Translations under genes and position numbers: made by a program
Part shown: positions 1 through 11,660 of the stretch, one piece after another
Layout: every line of letters starts with the position of its first letter
Position numbering within the stretch: the stretch's first letter is position 1
Assembly: GCA_029204225.1 (NCBI GenBank)
Contig: CM055114.1
Coordinates: 13,888,144 to 13,952,143, forward strand
Reading direction: 5' to 3'
Length of the DNA stretch: 64,000 nt
DNA from: Diphasiastrum complanatum
Taxonomy: Eukaryota; Streptophyta; Lycopodiopsida; Lycopodiales; Lycopodiaceae
The notes under the pieces: generated by a model
Seen by the model: only the letters and a program-made list of their open reading frames with translations
What the model was told of the DNA's origin: nothing
The model's database searches: none

Positions 1-1038
1 GAAGGAAATGCAATTGTAAGTTTTCAGATTCAATTTCTATATATTTATCATTGTCTTTAAATTATATTTTTCTTGAGATGTTTTTGTTGGTTTTGCAGAT
101 TTGTATCCATCAAATTTCTTTGAATGGCAATCAGCTCAATCGATTGCAGGAATAATCGATGTCATACATTCGGATATCCGTATTTTACAATATAAAGGTC
201 CTTCTCCAAAATCACTTTTAGAGTCAGGAGTTTTTTATTATGATCACGCATATTTTTCTGTAAATGGTTTAGTTGGTAGATTAGAGTCATATCCTCTACC
301 AGATTTCTTGAGTGAGGAATGGATTTCTCCTGATGCAGCAATTTCAGAAATTCTTTTATCTAGGCTATATATTTATATTAAGAGTATATTAAAATGCAGC
401 ACTGGATCAAAAAATAATAGATTAAGTTGGTATATATCTTATATAATTTTTGTTGATTTTTTTTTCAAATGCAATGTTCGGAGAACAAAAACAATGTTTA
501 TTTGTAAGGACTTGAGTGCTGATATAATCACCGAGTTGTTGGATGATGGTTGGGATACAAAACAAAATCAGCAAGTTGAGTGCAGAGTATGTTACTCATC
601 CATGACATTTAGATATCACATCGAAAAACAAATGCTCACTTTGCTGCTGTATTATAGAAGATGGATTAAATACAAAAAAGTTTGGAAGCCACTTGATCAA
701 GATTTTGGTATAAACCCTCAAGAGCAACTTCAGATAACAGTGAAAAGAAATGACAACATTCTTGCAATGGTTGAAGTCGAGGAAGATTGGTGTCTCAATC
801 ACATTCGATCAGAACTAGACATGTTGCAATTCGATCTACCTCAATACTATCAATTTCGATTGAATGGTGTAAAGGTACGTTATGCCATATAAAAATATTC
901 CTTTTTTTCTATTTCTAAGTGAATCAGTTTCATAAAATATATAACTAAACAATTTCTCTTGTGCAGGTAAGAGTAAGGTAGGAAGAGCATATAAAATGCA
1001 AAGACATTAAAACATCCATCGAAATTGAAGATCCATAG
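1..1038 (+). CDS. Family A gene, 3' part, unknown function
   Basis: Three exons are visible: the end of an upstream exon at 1-15 (donor GTAAGT at 16), a large exon 99-874 (acceptor TTTTGCAG, donor GTACGT at 875) and a last exon 967-1038 (acceptor TGTGCAG). Reading phase is kept across both introns. The protein starts its second exon with LYPSNFFEW and contains DVIHSDI and EWISPDAAISE. Its last 60 residues (ITVKRND..LAMVEVEEDW..FRLNGVK) look like a ubiquitin-like or other beta-grasp fold, which is only an impression. An in-frame TAG at 979 could be the true end or a CAG-to-TAG change, since coding-like sequence (IEIEDP) continues to a TAG at 1036. A degenerate relative with the same first intron lies at 29590-31060. 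I do not recognise the family. Confidence 0.5.
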
Positions 1039-1312
1039 ATTATGAACTATGGAATTTTGTATTATGTAATACAATTATTTGTATACATCATTTAAGAATA
1101 TATATGAACCACTTTTTCTATGAAACTCATTCATTTCTATGATCTCCATTTCCATGGTGCAAAACACAATGTAATTGCAATTGGATAATATGAGTTTTCG
1201 ATAGCAAGATTCATTATCTCCACAGGAAATGCACTATCTCCAATCTTCAGTCACTTGAACTCCAGTTGAACGCTTGCCCTTGTTGAAGTCTCATATATAT
1301 CGGTTGTATTTT

Positions 1313-1540
1313 TGGTCTTCATTGCCTTGGTCTGTATTGTCGTTGTCTTGGCATATTTGGATATGTTCAGATGATGATCTGATCAAAGCTTTGCTGTGAC
1401 AAATCTAAGTGAACTAATGTCGCATGTTTGGATTGGTTGTGGCAAAGGTTCGATCAGATCATCATTCTGAACTTATCCAAAAAAAGACCATGGTAAAGGC
1501 AAGGCAGACCAAGGCTATGAAAAACAAACATGTCGAAAAA
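1313..1540. repeat. Fold-back (inverted repeat) sequence
   Basis: The arms at about 1313-1395 and 1430-1540 are imperfect reverse complements. The core GATGATCTGATC at 1366-1377 is matched by GATCAGATCATC at about 1452-1463, and CCTTGGTCTG near 1324 is matched by CAGACCAAGG near 1507. The spacer is about 35 bp. The right arm ends in GAAATTGAAGATG, which resembles the last codons of the family A gene just upstream (GAAATTGAAGATC at 1021). It may therefore be an inverted duplication of a gene tail rather than a mobile element. Confidence 0.45.
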
Positions 1541-1964
1541 CAGTAGAAATTGAAGATGAATGAATCATAACCTGAATTGATAAGAGGAAAAAAAAACATG
1601 TAAGAACAACCATAGAAAAACTGTAAGTATATTTCTATTAAAAAAATTTGTAAGTGTGTCTCATCCACATAAAGTGAGATGACTATTTAAACATAATCAA
1701 CAATCTATGACCTCTAAATCCATTTCTCCAGTTGGAAGTAGCTTGGGTGGAGAACACTCGGCCACTGCAATTGGATATGAATTTTCGATCTTCTGAATAT
1801 CCTTGAGACATGGAGGGTCTCTTCTTCTGCCCCTTGGCCTAGGAGGAGGTGTGGTGGACGAGGTGTCGGTTGTGGATTTCCCTGACCCGCACCTGAAATT
1901 GGTATTCCACCTGAATGCCCACGTGTTGTCTGCTTGGTCTGCGCCATTAATGTGTAGTAGCGGT

Positions 1965-3115
1965 TTAGCGCGCGATAATGTTGATTACATGATCAGACCT
2001 CAGGTCGGACGCATCGAAGCGATACCGGAGCTCAACAATTACGTAAGCTGGTAGCGGATGGGCGTGAAGGAATATGGTTTCGAGCGCACTGAATCGATAT
2101 CGCATGGATGCAATTAACTATAAGCAAAAAAAAATTCAACGTCGTCGATCAGTATATATAGAGAAAATCAGAAATGATTGCAAACGTGGTGGTTCATATT
2201 ACGATGATGATTACTCAGAGGCTTTTCAATCAAATCAATCTAAATATCCATCAGTCTTCAAAATGATTAGTCCATATCGAATTAAACAGATTTAATTTCA
2301 AATAAAGTATGGTCACATCTACAATTAATGCTACAAAAGTATACTATCACACTTCTGTCATTTAATGCTGAATTTGACAACGTTAAGCTTTAAATATAAG
2401 ACCTTTTTTATATCCAATAATTATATTTTTTGAAAATACCAAAAGCCAGATTTTCACCCGATAGCTAATCAACGTGCATATAAAGCATTTGACAACCATA
2501 GTATGTATTCTCGCGCGCTCATCCGATATTGGACGCAATAAGAATGATCAGAGCTTGATTCGATAGATTCTGCATAACTTTGGCCATTATGAAGAGTCTT
2601 TCGAATCAAGCTTTGAGCATGCATATAGGGTCCAATAGTTTCAAAAATTTTGACAATATTTTTTTCCTGGAATAGCGATTCGACGCGCGAGGTCCAAATG
2701 CAGCTAATACATCGTCTGCCAGACGTGCTGATCCAATATCCCATATGCAGAAAAATATTACTGGAATGCATAATGAAAGGCTTATGAAAATGTTCTGAAT
2801 GAACATTATCTCGAAAGAAAATTTTTTGTCTTTACGGTGCTTAAATAGGACGAGAGATTGTAATAATTCTTCTCGTTCTTTTATTCTGAATTCTCTAGCC
2901 TTCTTGTTTTTCTTCATTCTCCCGATATCGAATCGACACGCGTCAACCCTTGTTGTGTATGTTCGTATTCATTCTGGCGCGCTGAATCGATATCAGCCAC
3001 TACCGACCAGTTCTTTTTAAAAAATTTCATTCTTGGCCTTACCATATCGGATCAACGCGCGCACTTTGTTTTATTCTTCTACCGATATTTATCTGTCGCG
3101 TTGAACCGATATCGG
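1965..3115 (+). promoter_or_regulatory. Cluster of a GC-rich palindromic motif upstream of gene B
   Basis: A motif close to GCGCGCTGAATCGATATCGG recurs in both orientations. Copies lie at 2004-2026 (weak), 2082-2102, 2513-2532, 2672-2689 (reversed), 2922-2948 (reversed), 2976-2998, 3043-3062 (reversed), 3082-3100 (reversed) and 3095-3115. The last copy ends 8 bp before the ATG of gene B at 3123. CpG-rich blocks stand out sharply from the AT-rich background. The same motif is clustered upstream of the second B copy (36835-36987). Alternating orientation and clustering resemble subterminal transposase-binding repeats of plant DNA transposons such as En/Spm; that role is inference. Confidence 0.6.
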
Positions 3116-3122
3116 ATTTAAT

Positions 3123-4680
3123 ATGGCTAGTTCCTCCATGGCCTCAGATGACAAACTTATGGATTTTTTTAATGTCAGTGACATTCCATCTGACAAATTA
3201 GAGTATTTTGCTAAATTTTTTTTTGCTCTTTTCGATATCAATAAGTTAGTTTATAAGAATCGTTGTAATTTAATTTCTTATCTTGATCATTTTTCTTAGA
3301 TTATTAGTACTCCTGTCATGGATATAGATAATTTTTGTTTCGTTCATTTTTAGGACCTTGTACATTCCCAACCATCCTCTAAGCATAAACACAATAGAAA
3401 GTACTCTAACCTGCATGACCATTTCAAAAGAAATATATATTGTGATATCCACAAAAGAATATGTCGCCTTCTAATCAAAGGAATGGCTTTTGTGTTCTAC
3501 ATATCTGCTGAAATTCCAGATGATAATTCTGTTGAATCTTCAACTGTTCCATTGATCAAAGCATCTGCACCTGCTCCAGTTGATGTAAATGATGCAAATA
3601 CTGATATAGGGGTTGAAGCTGAAGCTTCTATGGCTTCAGATTATCAAAAAACTCTCCCTCGTTCTATAATCCTCTCTGATTCTCTTCCATCTGCATCTTC
3701 TGTTAATCAATTAACTCTACTTGATATTCCTTTATATTTTATAAATAATAAATGTTATATTTCATTTAATGATACAGAAGATGTATTGAATCTGAGAGAG
3801 GATGAAATCCTCTCAATTTTTGCTCAAAATTTATCAAAATTTTCTGACATTGTTGATTACTCATATGATGACCTTGAAAGTGAGAGAGATTATGATAAAG
3901 ATGGCAATTGGAAATCTGGCAATGAGGCCTTGGAGGCCATGATTGAAAAATCTGAAGCCTATGAAAAGACTTTGCCTACAAAGGAGGAATTTTTTTTTTC
4001 AAAAAAGATATTCCCCTAGGGCTAGATATATCCCCTCCGGAAATGTAGAGGCCATTGGAGGACATGACATCAGCAGAGCAAACATCATTGATTACGATGA
4101 TTATGATCTAAGTAGATATTATATTGGTATTGATATTGTTCAATTTTCTTATTTTTTATTGGTATTGATATTGTTCAATCTTCTTATTGAGTTTGCAGTG
4201 TTATGTATCATTCTAAATTTATTTTCTTTTCTCGTTTACAGGATGCTATTGAAATAGATGCCTTTGGTATGAGACATGGAGACGTCCGAGGTGTATCAGC
4301 TAGGAGAAAAAGATGTTTCTCTATCTCATTATTTGAAAAACTTTCAAAATAATGAGATTTGTATATATCATTCATCTTATAATCCATATGCAACCACTGT
4401 TATTATGGCCATCAAATCATTATCACTTTGTTTAGGAGGCCGTAAGTACGCAAGAGGAATATATAAAATATTTTTTGTGAAGAGAGATTTGGCTATCAAG
4501 ATATTGGATTATACTCCCAATGAGACTACCAAAAGATCATCTGCAATGGCCCTTTATTCGGGTTACATTGATATGAGTAAGAGGAAAAATTTAGAATTTT
4601 TGGATCCATATGAAAGAAGATTATTCCTTCATGACAATACCATCCGTCTGAATCTTGAAGAGGATGATGATGATAATTAA
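3123..4680 (+). pseudogene. Gene B, copy 1: unknown protein of a two-gene element
   Basis: The reading frame starts at ATG 3123 (MASSSMASDDKLMDFF) and stays in one frame to about 4000, broken only by TAG at 3297 and TAG at 3351. A frameshift follows in a T-rich run near 3990. A second exon starts at 4242 after GTTTACAG, shifts frame again near 4300 and ends at TAA 4678. The C-terminal part contains LSHYLKNFQNNEI, VIMAIKSLSLCLGG and FLDPYERRLFLHDN, then an acidic tail. Copy 2 (35208-36722, - strand) aligns along the whole length. At the 3351 stop copy 2 reads CAG in the matching HYQDLV. Acidic segments dominate the middle. No known domain was recognised. Gene C lies tail to tail, its stop only 30 bp away. 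Confidence 0.6.
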
Positions 4681-4709
4681 ATAATTTTCTGTAATAGATT
4701 TTAGATATA

Positions 4710-6875
4710 TTACAAGGATCTCTCTTTTGTAATGAATTTGAATGCCTTTCGAAATATCGTAATACTTGGCGAGTTTTTAGCTTGATATCTAAATTGTGCT
4801 CTTCTGTAAAACCACTGAAAAAGTTGAACTAAATATTTATTTCTTGAATTGTGTCCTCCATGATTTGTTGCTCTATGAAATGCTCCCCTTGCTTGTCAAT
4901 GAGATTTTTCCATGCCTTGTGATGACCAGATACTTAAGCTCCCATATTCCTTTGCAAAATAAGTTGCATGATGAAGAAGGATGTGCTGCAAACAATAGTT
5001 TTGATTAGTTACATCAGCAGAAAAAAATATAAGCCTGAATGAGAAAAGTACCAGATAATGATATAGATTAGCACCCTGTAATAAGTAACAATGTCTTTTC
5101 CCCAACAATCATGTACAGATTTTACAAATGTGGTGCAATGATTTTGCAAATTCCTCATATCTCCTGATGATAGGTTTTCTTTCCTAATAACACCTATGAG
5201 TTTGTCTAAGTTGGTCCACACTTGTCCCTTTTCCACTCGATTACTTCTTTTCAATGTTCGTGTGGCTTGAACAATTTCTCTCCAAATTTCGTATCTTACA
5301 CTTGATTCTTTACATGTGTGATTTAATAAAAATCTTCTTGCTTTAGCACCTCCAATTGATGGCTTATTAGGAACGTTTCCTTTTTTCCCTAAGAGTCTGT
5401 CACTTTTTTCAATTGTGACATTCCCTTTATGTAGTCTTTCATTTGACAGAACTATTTTCAACCTCCTAATTGTTGCTTTAGCCACTGACTCTGGATTATG
5501 ATTCCATGCTAGTAAAATATGCAAGTAAATTAGTTTTTCAATAATACATCAAAGTGACACTCACACGTTCCAACTTCTGACCCTTGATGATTTCAGATTC
5601 ATCCAATTTTATTACAATAATGATCTTTCCATTTACTTGATGTTCGTCTAGTTTATAGAATCGAATAATATATTTTAGAACATTTTCAATGTCAAGGAAA
5701 ATATTATTGCAATTGTTGTAATTGAGCTCACCATATTCTAATTTGTATAATTCAGTTATATGAAGTGGTTGGCCAACTACTTTAAACATTCCGTCATTAT
5801 AAAAATTTCTTGCTAACCTTACCCGATATGGACATGGAAGATTAATTTTCTTCACCATCACTTGGGAAAAAGCTTCTTTAACTATTCTAAAAAAAGTAGA
5901 ATAAGCATTTCTGCTAATTCGAGATACATCACATGCACCTTCTATCACATTCGCATCCAAGTATGATTGAACCTTAATGAAAACAGTCTCTACAATTTCA
6001 TTTTTTCATTTTTTCAAACCGAGCATTTTTTATCATTTTCTTTGCTGACTTTCTTGGTAAAACATAACTTAAAGATGATCCAATGCATGAACGATTTGTT
6101 GAATAGTTCTTTGCCACCAAACATGATCTACACCAAACATATGAAACTCAAATTATGTTCAATAAATAAATAATGCATGTTATCAAGTGCAAATCAAACT
6201 TAAATGACATATACAAATCAAATAGACAGTTTAGATGACAACATACTTGAATGTTCGGATTCTTTTTTTTCTGATTGCCGCTATGTGTAGATAGGTCATC
6301 AATATTCTTCATCGGTACTCTCTTTCTTTTTCTCTTCCTCATTGCCTTATTGATAACTTTTAGATCAACAGCAGATTTTAAACTCTCGGATCGCAACTTT
6401 TCCATGGATTCTAACATTTCTTGGTTTGATCCTTGAAGAGTAGTGACAGTAGCATTCAACTCTGACATAGCATTCTTGAGTGCATTGTTTTCAGCACTAG
6501 TGTGTTGCACATAATGAAGCAATTGTTGATTTGCACGTTGCAATTGTTGATTAGCAAACTGTAATTGTTGATTCAAACAAGATATGCTATGCATTCCAAT
6601 ACTATGATCTTGCAACCTTTGACAATATCCAAGTAATCTGCTATTTCCTTCACATATATATCTGAGAAGATGGTTACAGACTTAAAATCTGGACACAAAT
6701 TGGTAGCTGGATCATTAGGATAAATTGATCCATCCACCCACAAATCTATATTCATATGATTATTCATTCTCAATTTTCTAACTATTGTGGCAGCATTCTC
6801 TACAACTTTCACATTTTTCTTAATAATTGGAGTGCATTCCATCGGAAGAGCAACATGCAAATGGAACATTGCCAT
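4710..6875 (-). pseudogene. Gene C, copy 1: candidate transposase of the two-gene element
   Basis: On the - strand, pieces run from 6875 to 4710. An N-terminal block spans 6875-6573. A coiled-coil-like segment follows (6615-6148, with LNQQLQFANQQLQRANQQL) and then a basic stretch. Next come 5960-5538, ending in IIIVIKLDESEI, and 5524-5075, ending in FVKSVHDCWGKDIVTYY. An intron at 5074-4986 (GTGCTA..TTTGCAG) precedes the last exon 4985-4710, which carries HHATYFAKEYGSLSIWSS and GMEKSH. A TGA at 4896 aligns with TGG (W) in copy 2. The pattern of an early Asp (VIKLDES) and a late Glu followed by His (MEKSH) is compatible with a DDE transposase, but this is inference. The 5' end abuts a gypsy remnant, so it may be truncated. 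Frame changes and exon joins upstream of 5524 are uncertain. Confidence 0.55.
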
Positions 6876-6889
6876 TGTTAAGTGGAGTA

Positions 6890-9030
6890 GTTAATTCAAT
6901 CTGCACAATGTTCCTGATGAGAAGAAAATTGAAAGTGTCGTGCTGTTCTTACGTGGCAAAGCGTCATCGTGGTGGCAAGATTTACTAGTGAAGCCAACTA
7001 CTTGGGATGCGTTTGCGATAGTTTTCAAGAAAGCTTTCGTGGTTGCTGATGACGTTGACTACTACCTGAAGTTCGTGAACTGAGGATGGGTACAAAGAGT
7101 TTAGACTCTTATATCCAGGAATTTATTGACCTATGGAATAGGGTTCCATCATTCGATGCGAAGTTGGCACTTGGCAGTTTGTCCTAGATTTGCCAGCCAA
7201 CTATCAGAACAAATGCAGGCGAAATGTGCTTCAAAACCTCGAGGATGCATTTTGGATTGTGAAAGCATATGATTCCACAAGAGTGGCATCTTGGAAGCAG
7301 TTTGCACTAATTCCAACCACTTTGAAAACCAGGAAGAGTAAGAAGCGCGGTCCAGACCAAGCAAAATATTTTGACAAATTAGATCAAGCAACATCGGAAC
7401 CCAGGAAGCTGAAGAGAAAAAAATTTAAGAAATCTATGTCCCGAGAAAAGGCTAAGAAAGAGAACTTATGTTTCGTTTGTAAGAAGCCTGGACATATGAT
7501 GAAATTTTGTCCAGAAAGGAAGAAAGTGTCTGCTCACATGATTGAGTTCCCAGGAGGCAATGGTAAGACTTTGGAAATTAAACTGACTGATTGTGAGTGT
7601 GAATGTTCTTTTAGTTCTACTTCTTTCTTTCTTAATGAACTTTTCCATTTAATTGGCACAGTTAAAGATCAAGAAGTGAGTATTTTATTGGACAGTGGCT
7701 CAGCTCATAATTTTATTGATTCTCATCTTGTACAAGAATCAGCTTGGAAACTGAAGCCAACAATCATAGATATAAAGTTTATCTAGTTTTAGGAACAGAG
7801 TTGGCTCGAAGCTCCCAGTTTTGATGCAAGAACACACAGAAGTAGTTAATTTTCATATTTTAGACTTAGCCCGTACCAATTTAATCTTAGGTTACATTGA
7901 GTGGTTATTTAGTAAATTGCCTTCTCTGTTAATTGATTTTGAGAAGCATGTTCTCACTTTCAAGGAGGGTGATAAGGTAGTTACATTATTTAGCAGTAAT
8001 TTTGTACATCTGTCGGATCATATATTGAACTATTCTAAGTAGTATGAAGTTTTTTCAATATGTGTTATTCCAGTTGTGGATGTTCTGAAATGAATCTAAA
8101 TGGTTGCTTAACTCAGTAAATTTAGATCATGATAAAAAATGAAAGCATATCTATGGATTTTGTAGTTGGACTTCCAAAGACCCAACGACAAAATGATTCT
8201 ATTTGGGTTGTAGTGGATCGGTTAACTAAGTTAGCTGCATTTATACCAGTCAAGTCAACTATAAAGACTTCTGAATTAGCCCAGATCTTTGTTGAAAGAT
8301 TATTTCGATTGTATGGTCTACCCAGTGACTTTGTTAATAATAGAGCCTAAGTTAACAGGTCACTTTTGGTCAGAAGTACTCCATAAACTAGAAACTTCTT
8401 TGAGTTTAAGTTCTTCTATTCATCCTAAATCAGATGGCCAGACAGAAAGGACTAATCAAACTATGGAAGATATTTTGCAAATGTATGTTTCTCATAGGCA
8501 ATCTCATTGGGAAGATTATCTCCCACTGGTTGAGTTTGCATATAATAGTAGAAAACATTCTGCTACAGATTACAGTCCTTTTATGCTTATGTACAGTTTT
8601 CAACCTAGATCTCTAGTAAATGTTGAGACGAAGTCTGTTAAGATCCAGAAGGTTGCTGGTTTTTTGCATGATATGCAAGAGATGTTCCAAGTGGCTAATA
8701 ATGGTATTCGAAGTGCTCAGGATAGAGCTAAACACTATACCGGTCTTAAGAGATCTCCAAGAGATTTTAAAGTTGATGACTAGGTAAACACTATACCGGT
8801 CTTAAGAGATCTCCAAGAGATTTTAAAGTTGATGACTAGGTATATCTTCAGATTCCAAAAGATTCTAAGACATTACGTACAGGGAAGCATTATAAGCTAT
8901 CTACTCATTATTGTGGACATTTCAGGATTGTACGTAGGATTGGTTCTTTGGCATATGAACTCGATCTTCAAGAAAAATCGACTGCACACCCGGTATTTCA
9001 TATAAGTCATTTGAAACTAAGAACACACTA
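6890..9030 (+). mobile_element. Ty3/gypsy retrotransposon remnant lacking reverse transcriptase
   Basis: Gag sequence begins near 6900 (LRGKASSWWQDL) and continues through 7190-7786, where a zinc knuckle CFVCKKPGHMMKFC and a retropepsin motif LLDSGSAHNFID are visible. The protease flap region continues to 8042. At 8129 the sequence is already integrase core (SMDFVVGLPKTQ..DSIWVVVDRLTKLAAF, then HPKSDGQTERTNQ), so reverse transcriptase and RNase H are absent. Integrase C-terminal sequence ends near 9030 (HPVFHISHLKL). Several stops and frameshifts break the frame. No LTR was identified on either side. The left edge interrupts or abuts the 5' end of gene C. Confidence 0.85.
8729..8840. repeat. 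Exact 56-bp tandem duplication inside the gypsy remnant
   Basis: Bases 8729-8784 are repeated without a mismatch at 8785-8840. The unit begins TAAACACTATACCGGTC and ends GATGACTAGG, so the in-frame TAG is duplicated too. Identity suggests a recent event compared with the decay of the surrounding element. Confidence 0.9.
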
Positions 9031-9059
9031 AATGGAGTTTAGACAAGGTATGAGATAGT

Positions 9060-11300
9060 GTATGCATGTGTAGACTTGTTATCAATAGCAATTTTATGAA
9101 TAGTTGGTCCATGCTTAAGACTCTATTCTAGATGAATCTATGTATAGGGAACTTAGGGCTATGCATGGCTATCTATGTGCCCAGGATGCTTTTGGATCTA
9201 TATATTGGATCCAAACTCGCCCTACTCCTCATTATGGTTGTGGATTCATTGCCAGGATTTCACTCTACATTCATGCTTCTTGTTACCTATAGGGCCCTCC
9301 CTCAAATAGAAGCTATTATCATTGACTACTTTTGAAATATCTTTTACCATGCATCAAATTTTGACCCTTGGATTATTGCACTTTTGATAAGAAGATCTCC
9401 TCCTCTCAAAGAGAAACTCTTAATATTCCTCTTATTGAGAATGGTCTACTTGAAGTACTCAAGGACTTACATAGAGAGAGAACCTCGAGTATCAACTACT
9501 CTTTTCTAGAGGATAGCCTCTTGGGCTTCTTGAAGAGGGCCTCCTCCAAAGAATCATTACCATACCATATTATTGAAGGAGTCATTAAGGTAAACCCCAA
9601 AAGTCTAGATCCCTTATTTCCATCAAAGACTTCTACCCATCGACCAAGCTCAACACGTCATACAAAATCGTTGTTAAGGCCCCATTAAGAAGGTTATTTT
9701 ACATCTCCCTAATTTGGTTAGATCTAACCAAAAGGGACTCTCTATTTTCTATAATAGTTTGAATAGTTGAGCCTTGACAGTTTTTGTACATGAATGACAA
9801 GTTAGCCTTTCTCAAAGCCTTGGACATATTGGACTTAAGTTTTTGACATTTCCTTGCAAAAGGCAATATTGTGTTCATGTTGATTAATGGATTTTTTTTT
9901 GCAAAAGTCAATGTCTTAAATCATAAGAGTATGTGCACACAAAAACTTTGCCACATTGGTAAAGACCTTATTGCAAAAACTTGGTCCTTTAGATGCACCT
10001 CTATATGCAAATAGTAAATAACAAAATTTTCATGTCCCTCTTTTTTCCTTGCATGCATGCGCACACTTTAGATGCACCAAATCATGATGTGTGTCTACTC
10101 AAATCTTACACGAATTAGCAGTCCAAATTGAGTTAGGGAACCACATTTACCTGGGGCATAATAATAGGAACTCGTTACTTTCTACAAATTTATGCCACAT
10201 TTCCGATTTGAAAATAGCTAAATACCTTGTATCCATCCTAAACAATCACATTCTTTATTCAAGTGGCAACGCCTTTGTAATTTATTACAACATTCTTGCT
10301 TTGCTTTGGCTATAGTAGGAGCATGAAACTTCCATCTAACTTCATTATCTTGATTGAAGCTTTTGTTGGTTATGAGATCTAACTTATTATTTTCAAGCAA
10401 TACTCTCCAAAATACTGCATGTAAGATGTGGAGTCAAACAAGACTGTCTTTTATCTTCTTTTCTCTTTACCTTGGCCATAAAACGATGCAATTTTCACCT
10501 TAGACAAAAATAATAATCTAAGTTTGTCGTTGACTCTTCGTGGTATATTTATTGACTTGCAATAATATGGAAAACTCAACCATTTACAAAGTTAAAATGT
10601 AACCCCATGAACAAAACCATGGACACCCATCATGTGCTTACACTCCAGCTCTAAATTGAATTAAATTCATAGACACCCTTGAAGTCATGTGCCTACGCTC
10701 CAATTCTAAGTTGAATGGAAGCAAATATGATGCTCTTGTCTTTTCACACAAGCATTTCCCTCCATAGGCCCTAGGCCTTGGTTTTAGAATCTTCAATCAT
10801 GGCCTTTTGTTTAGGTATTTATGATTTTCATTAGGTGCATACCAAAAGCTTCCAAAACTTCACATGAAGTGACCAGGGTCTCTTTTTTGAGGTTCTTCCT
10901 TGACATTTTCCACTTGTTCTTAGGATCTTTAGAACCTTATGATGTCACTAAAGTAATATAACGTCATCAGATACAAGGTTTATCTTTTGATACTCCATTT
11001 GTAAACACTAGCACTATGGACAATAAGTTTAGTTTCAATTTTGTTCGACGCATATTCAAGCTACTATTCAAATATCTACAAGTGCTTTTGAACATGATTA
11101 GTTTATTAAAGTGAAATGTAATGTCATATGGATAAAGCACCACGAGGCTTCTTCCTAGATAACCATAACACTTTAAAAACAAGTCTCTGTTGTAGAAAAT
11201 GGTCATGGGGAGGATGAGTCCTTACAATAATTTGCCAGTCTTGTTGCTTGTTGCCAGAGCCTCTGTAAATTACTTTAGGACCAGTTTGTCGACCCATGGC
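9060..11300. other. Non-coding stretch, no gene seen
   Basis: Open frames here are short and scattered, without a recognisable domain, splice pattern or RNA gene. No LTR or tRNA-like sequence was found. It is best read as decayed repeat DNA. Confidence 0.5.
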
Positions 11301-11305
11301 CGTTA

Positions 11306-11660
11306 GGTGAGGCCCGAGGGTGGTAGCCAAAGGGCATAAGCCCTTCCTTGGGCGGAATGCCCCCACAAGGTGTACTTCCATGCCATAATTTCAATTTTTT
11401 ATTTTTTTATTTATGTTTTCTTGCCATAAATTTGCTTTACATGCACCTTCCAACTAAAGTTGAAAAGAAAAAAAAGACAGGGAGGTGCGTAAATTCTGCG
11501 CAGGGAGACACCTCCCTTTCCTTCATGAAAAAGGTAAAAATAAGATTATGGCAAAAACATGAAAAAAAGGTTTTGACGTCGAAGAAAGGTGACGTCCTTG
11601 GCCATTCCGCCGTGAGAAGGGCCTTTCGCCTCGGGCGGCTATCACCCTCACCAAAGGATC
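11306..11660. repeat. MITE-like fold-back element
   Basis: The left arm (about 11306-11400, beginning GGTGAGGCCCGAGGGTGGTA) and right arm (about 11560-11656, ending GGCTATCACCCTCACC) are imperfect reverse complements. Shared blocks include GGCGGAATG with its complement CATTCCGCC, and GCCATAAT near both inner ends. The interior is about 150 bp and non-coding. The GC-rich arms contrast with AT-rich flanks. I could not fix a target-site duplication. Confidence 0.5.

Noticed and set aside
1714-2054. Proline-rich frame 1947-1714 (-) and the frame opposite
   Set aside because: Short, overlapping on both strands, no homology recognised; more likely part of the element's GC-rich end.
9132-10400. Small open frames between 9.1 and 10.4 kb
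   Set aside because: No shared domain, no splice signals joining them, and composition like the surrounding non-coding DNA.
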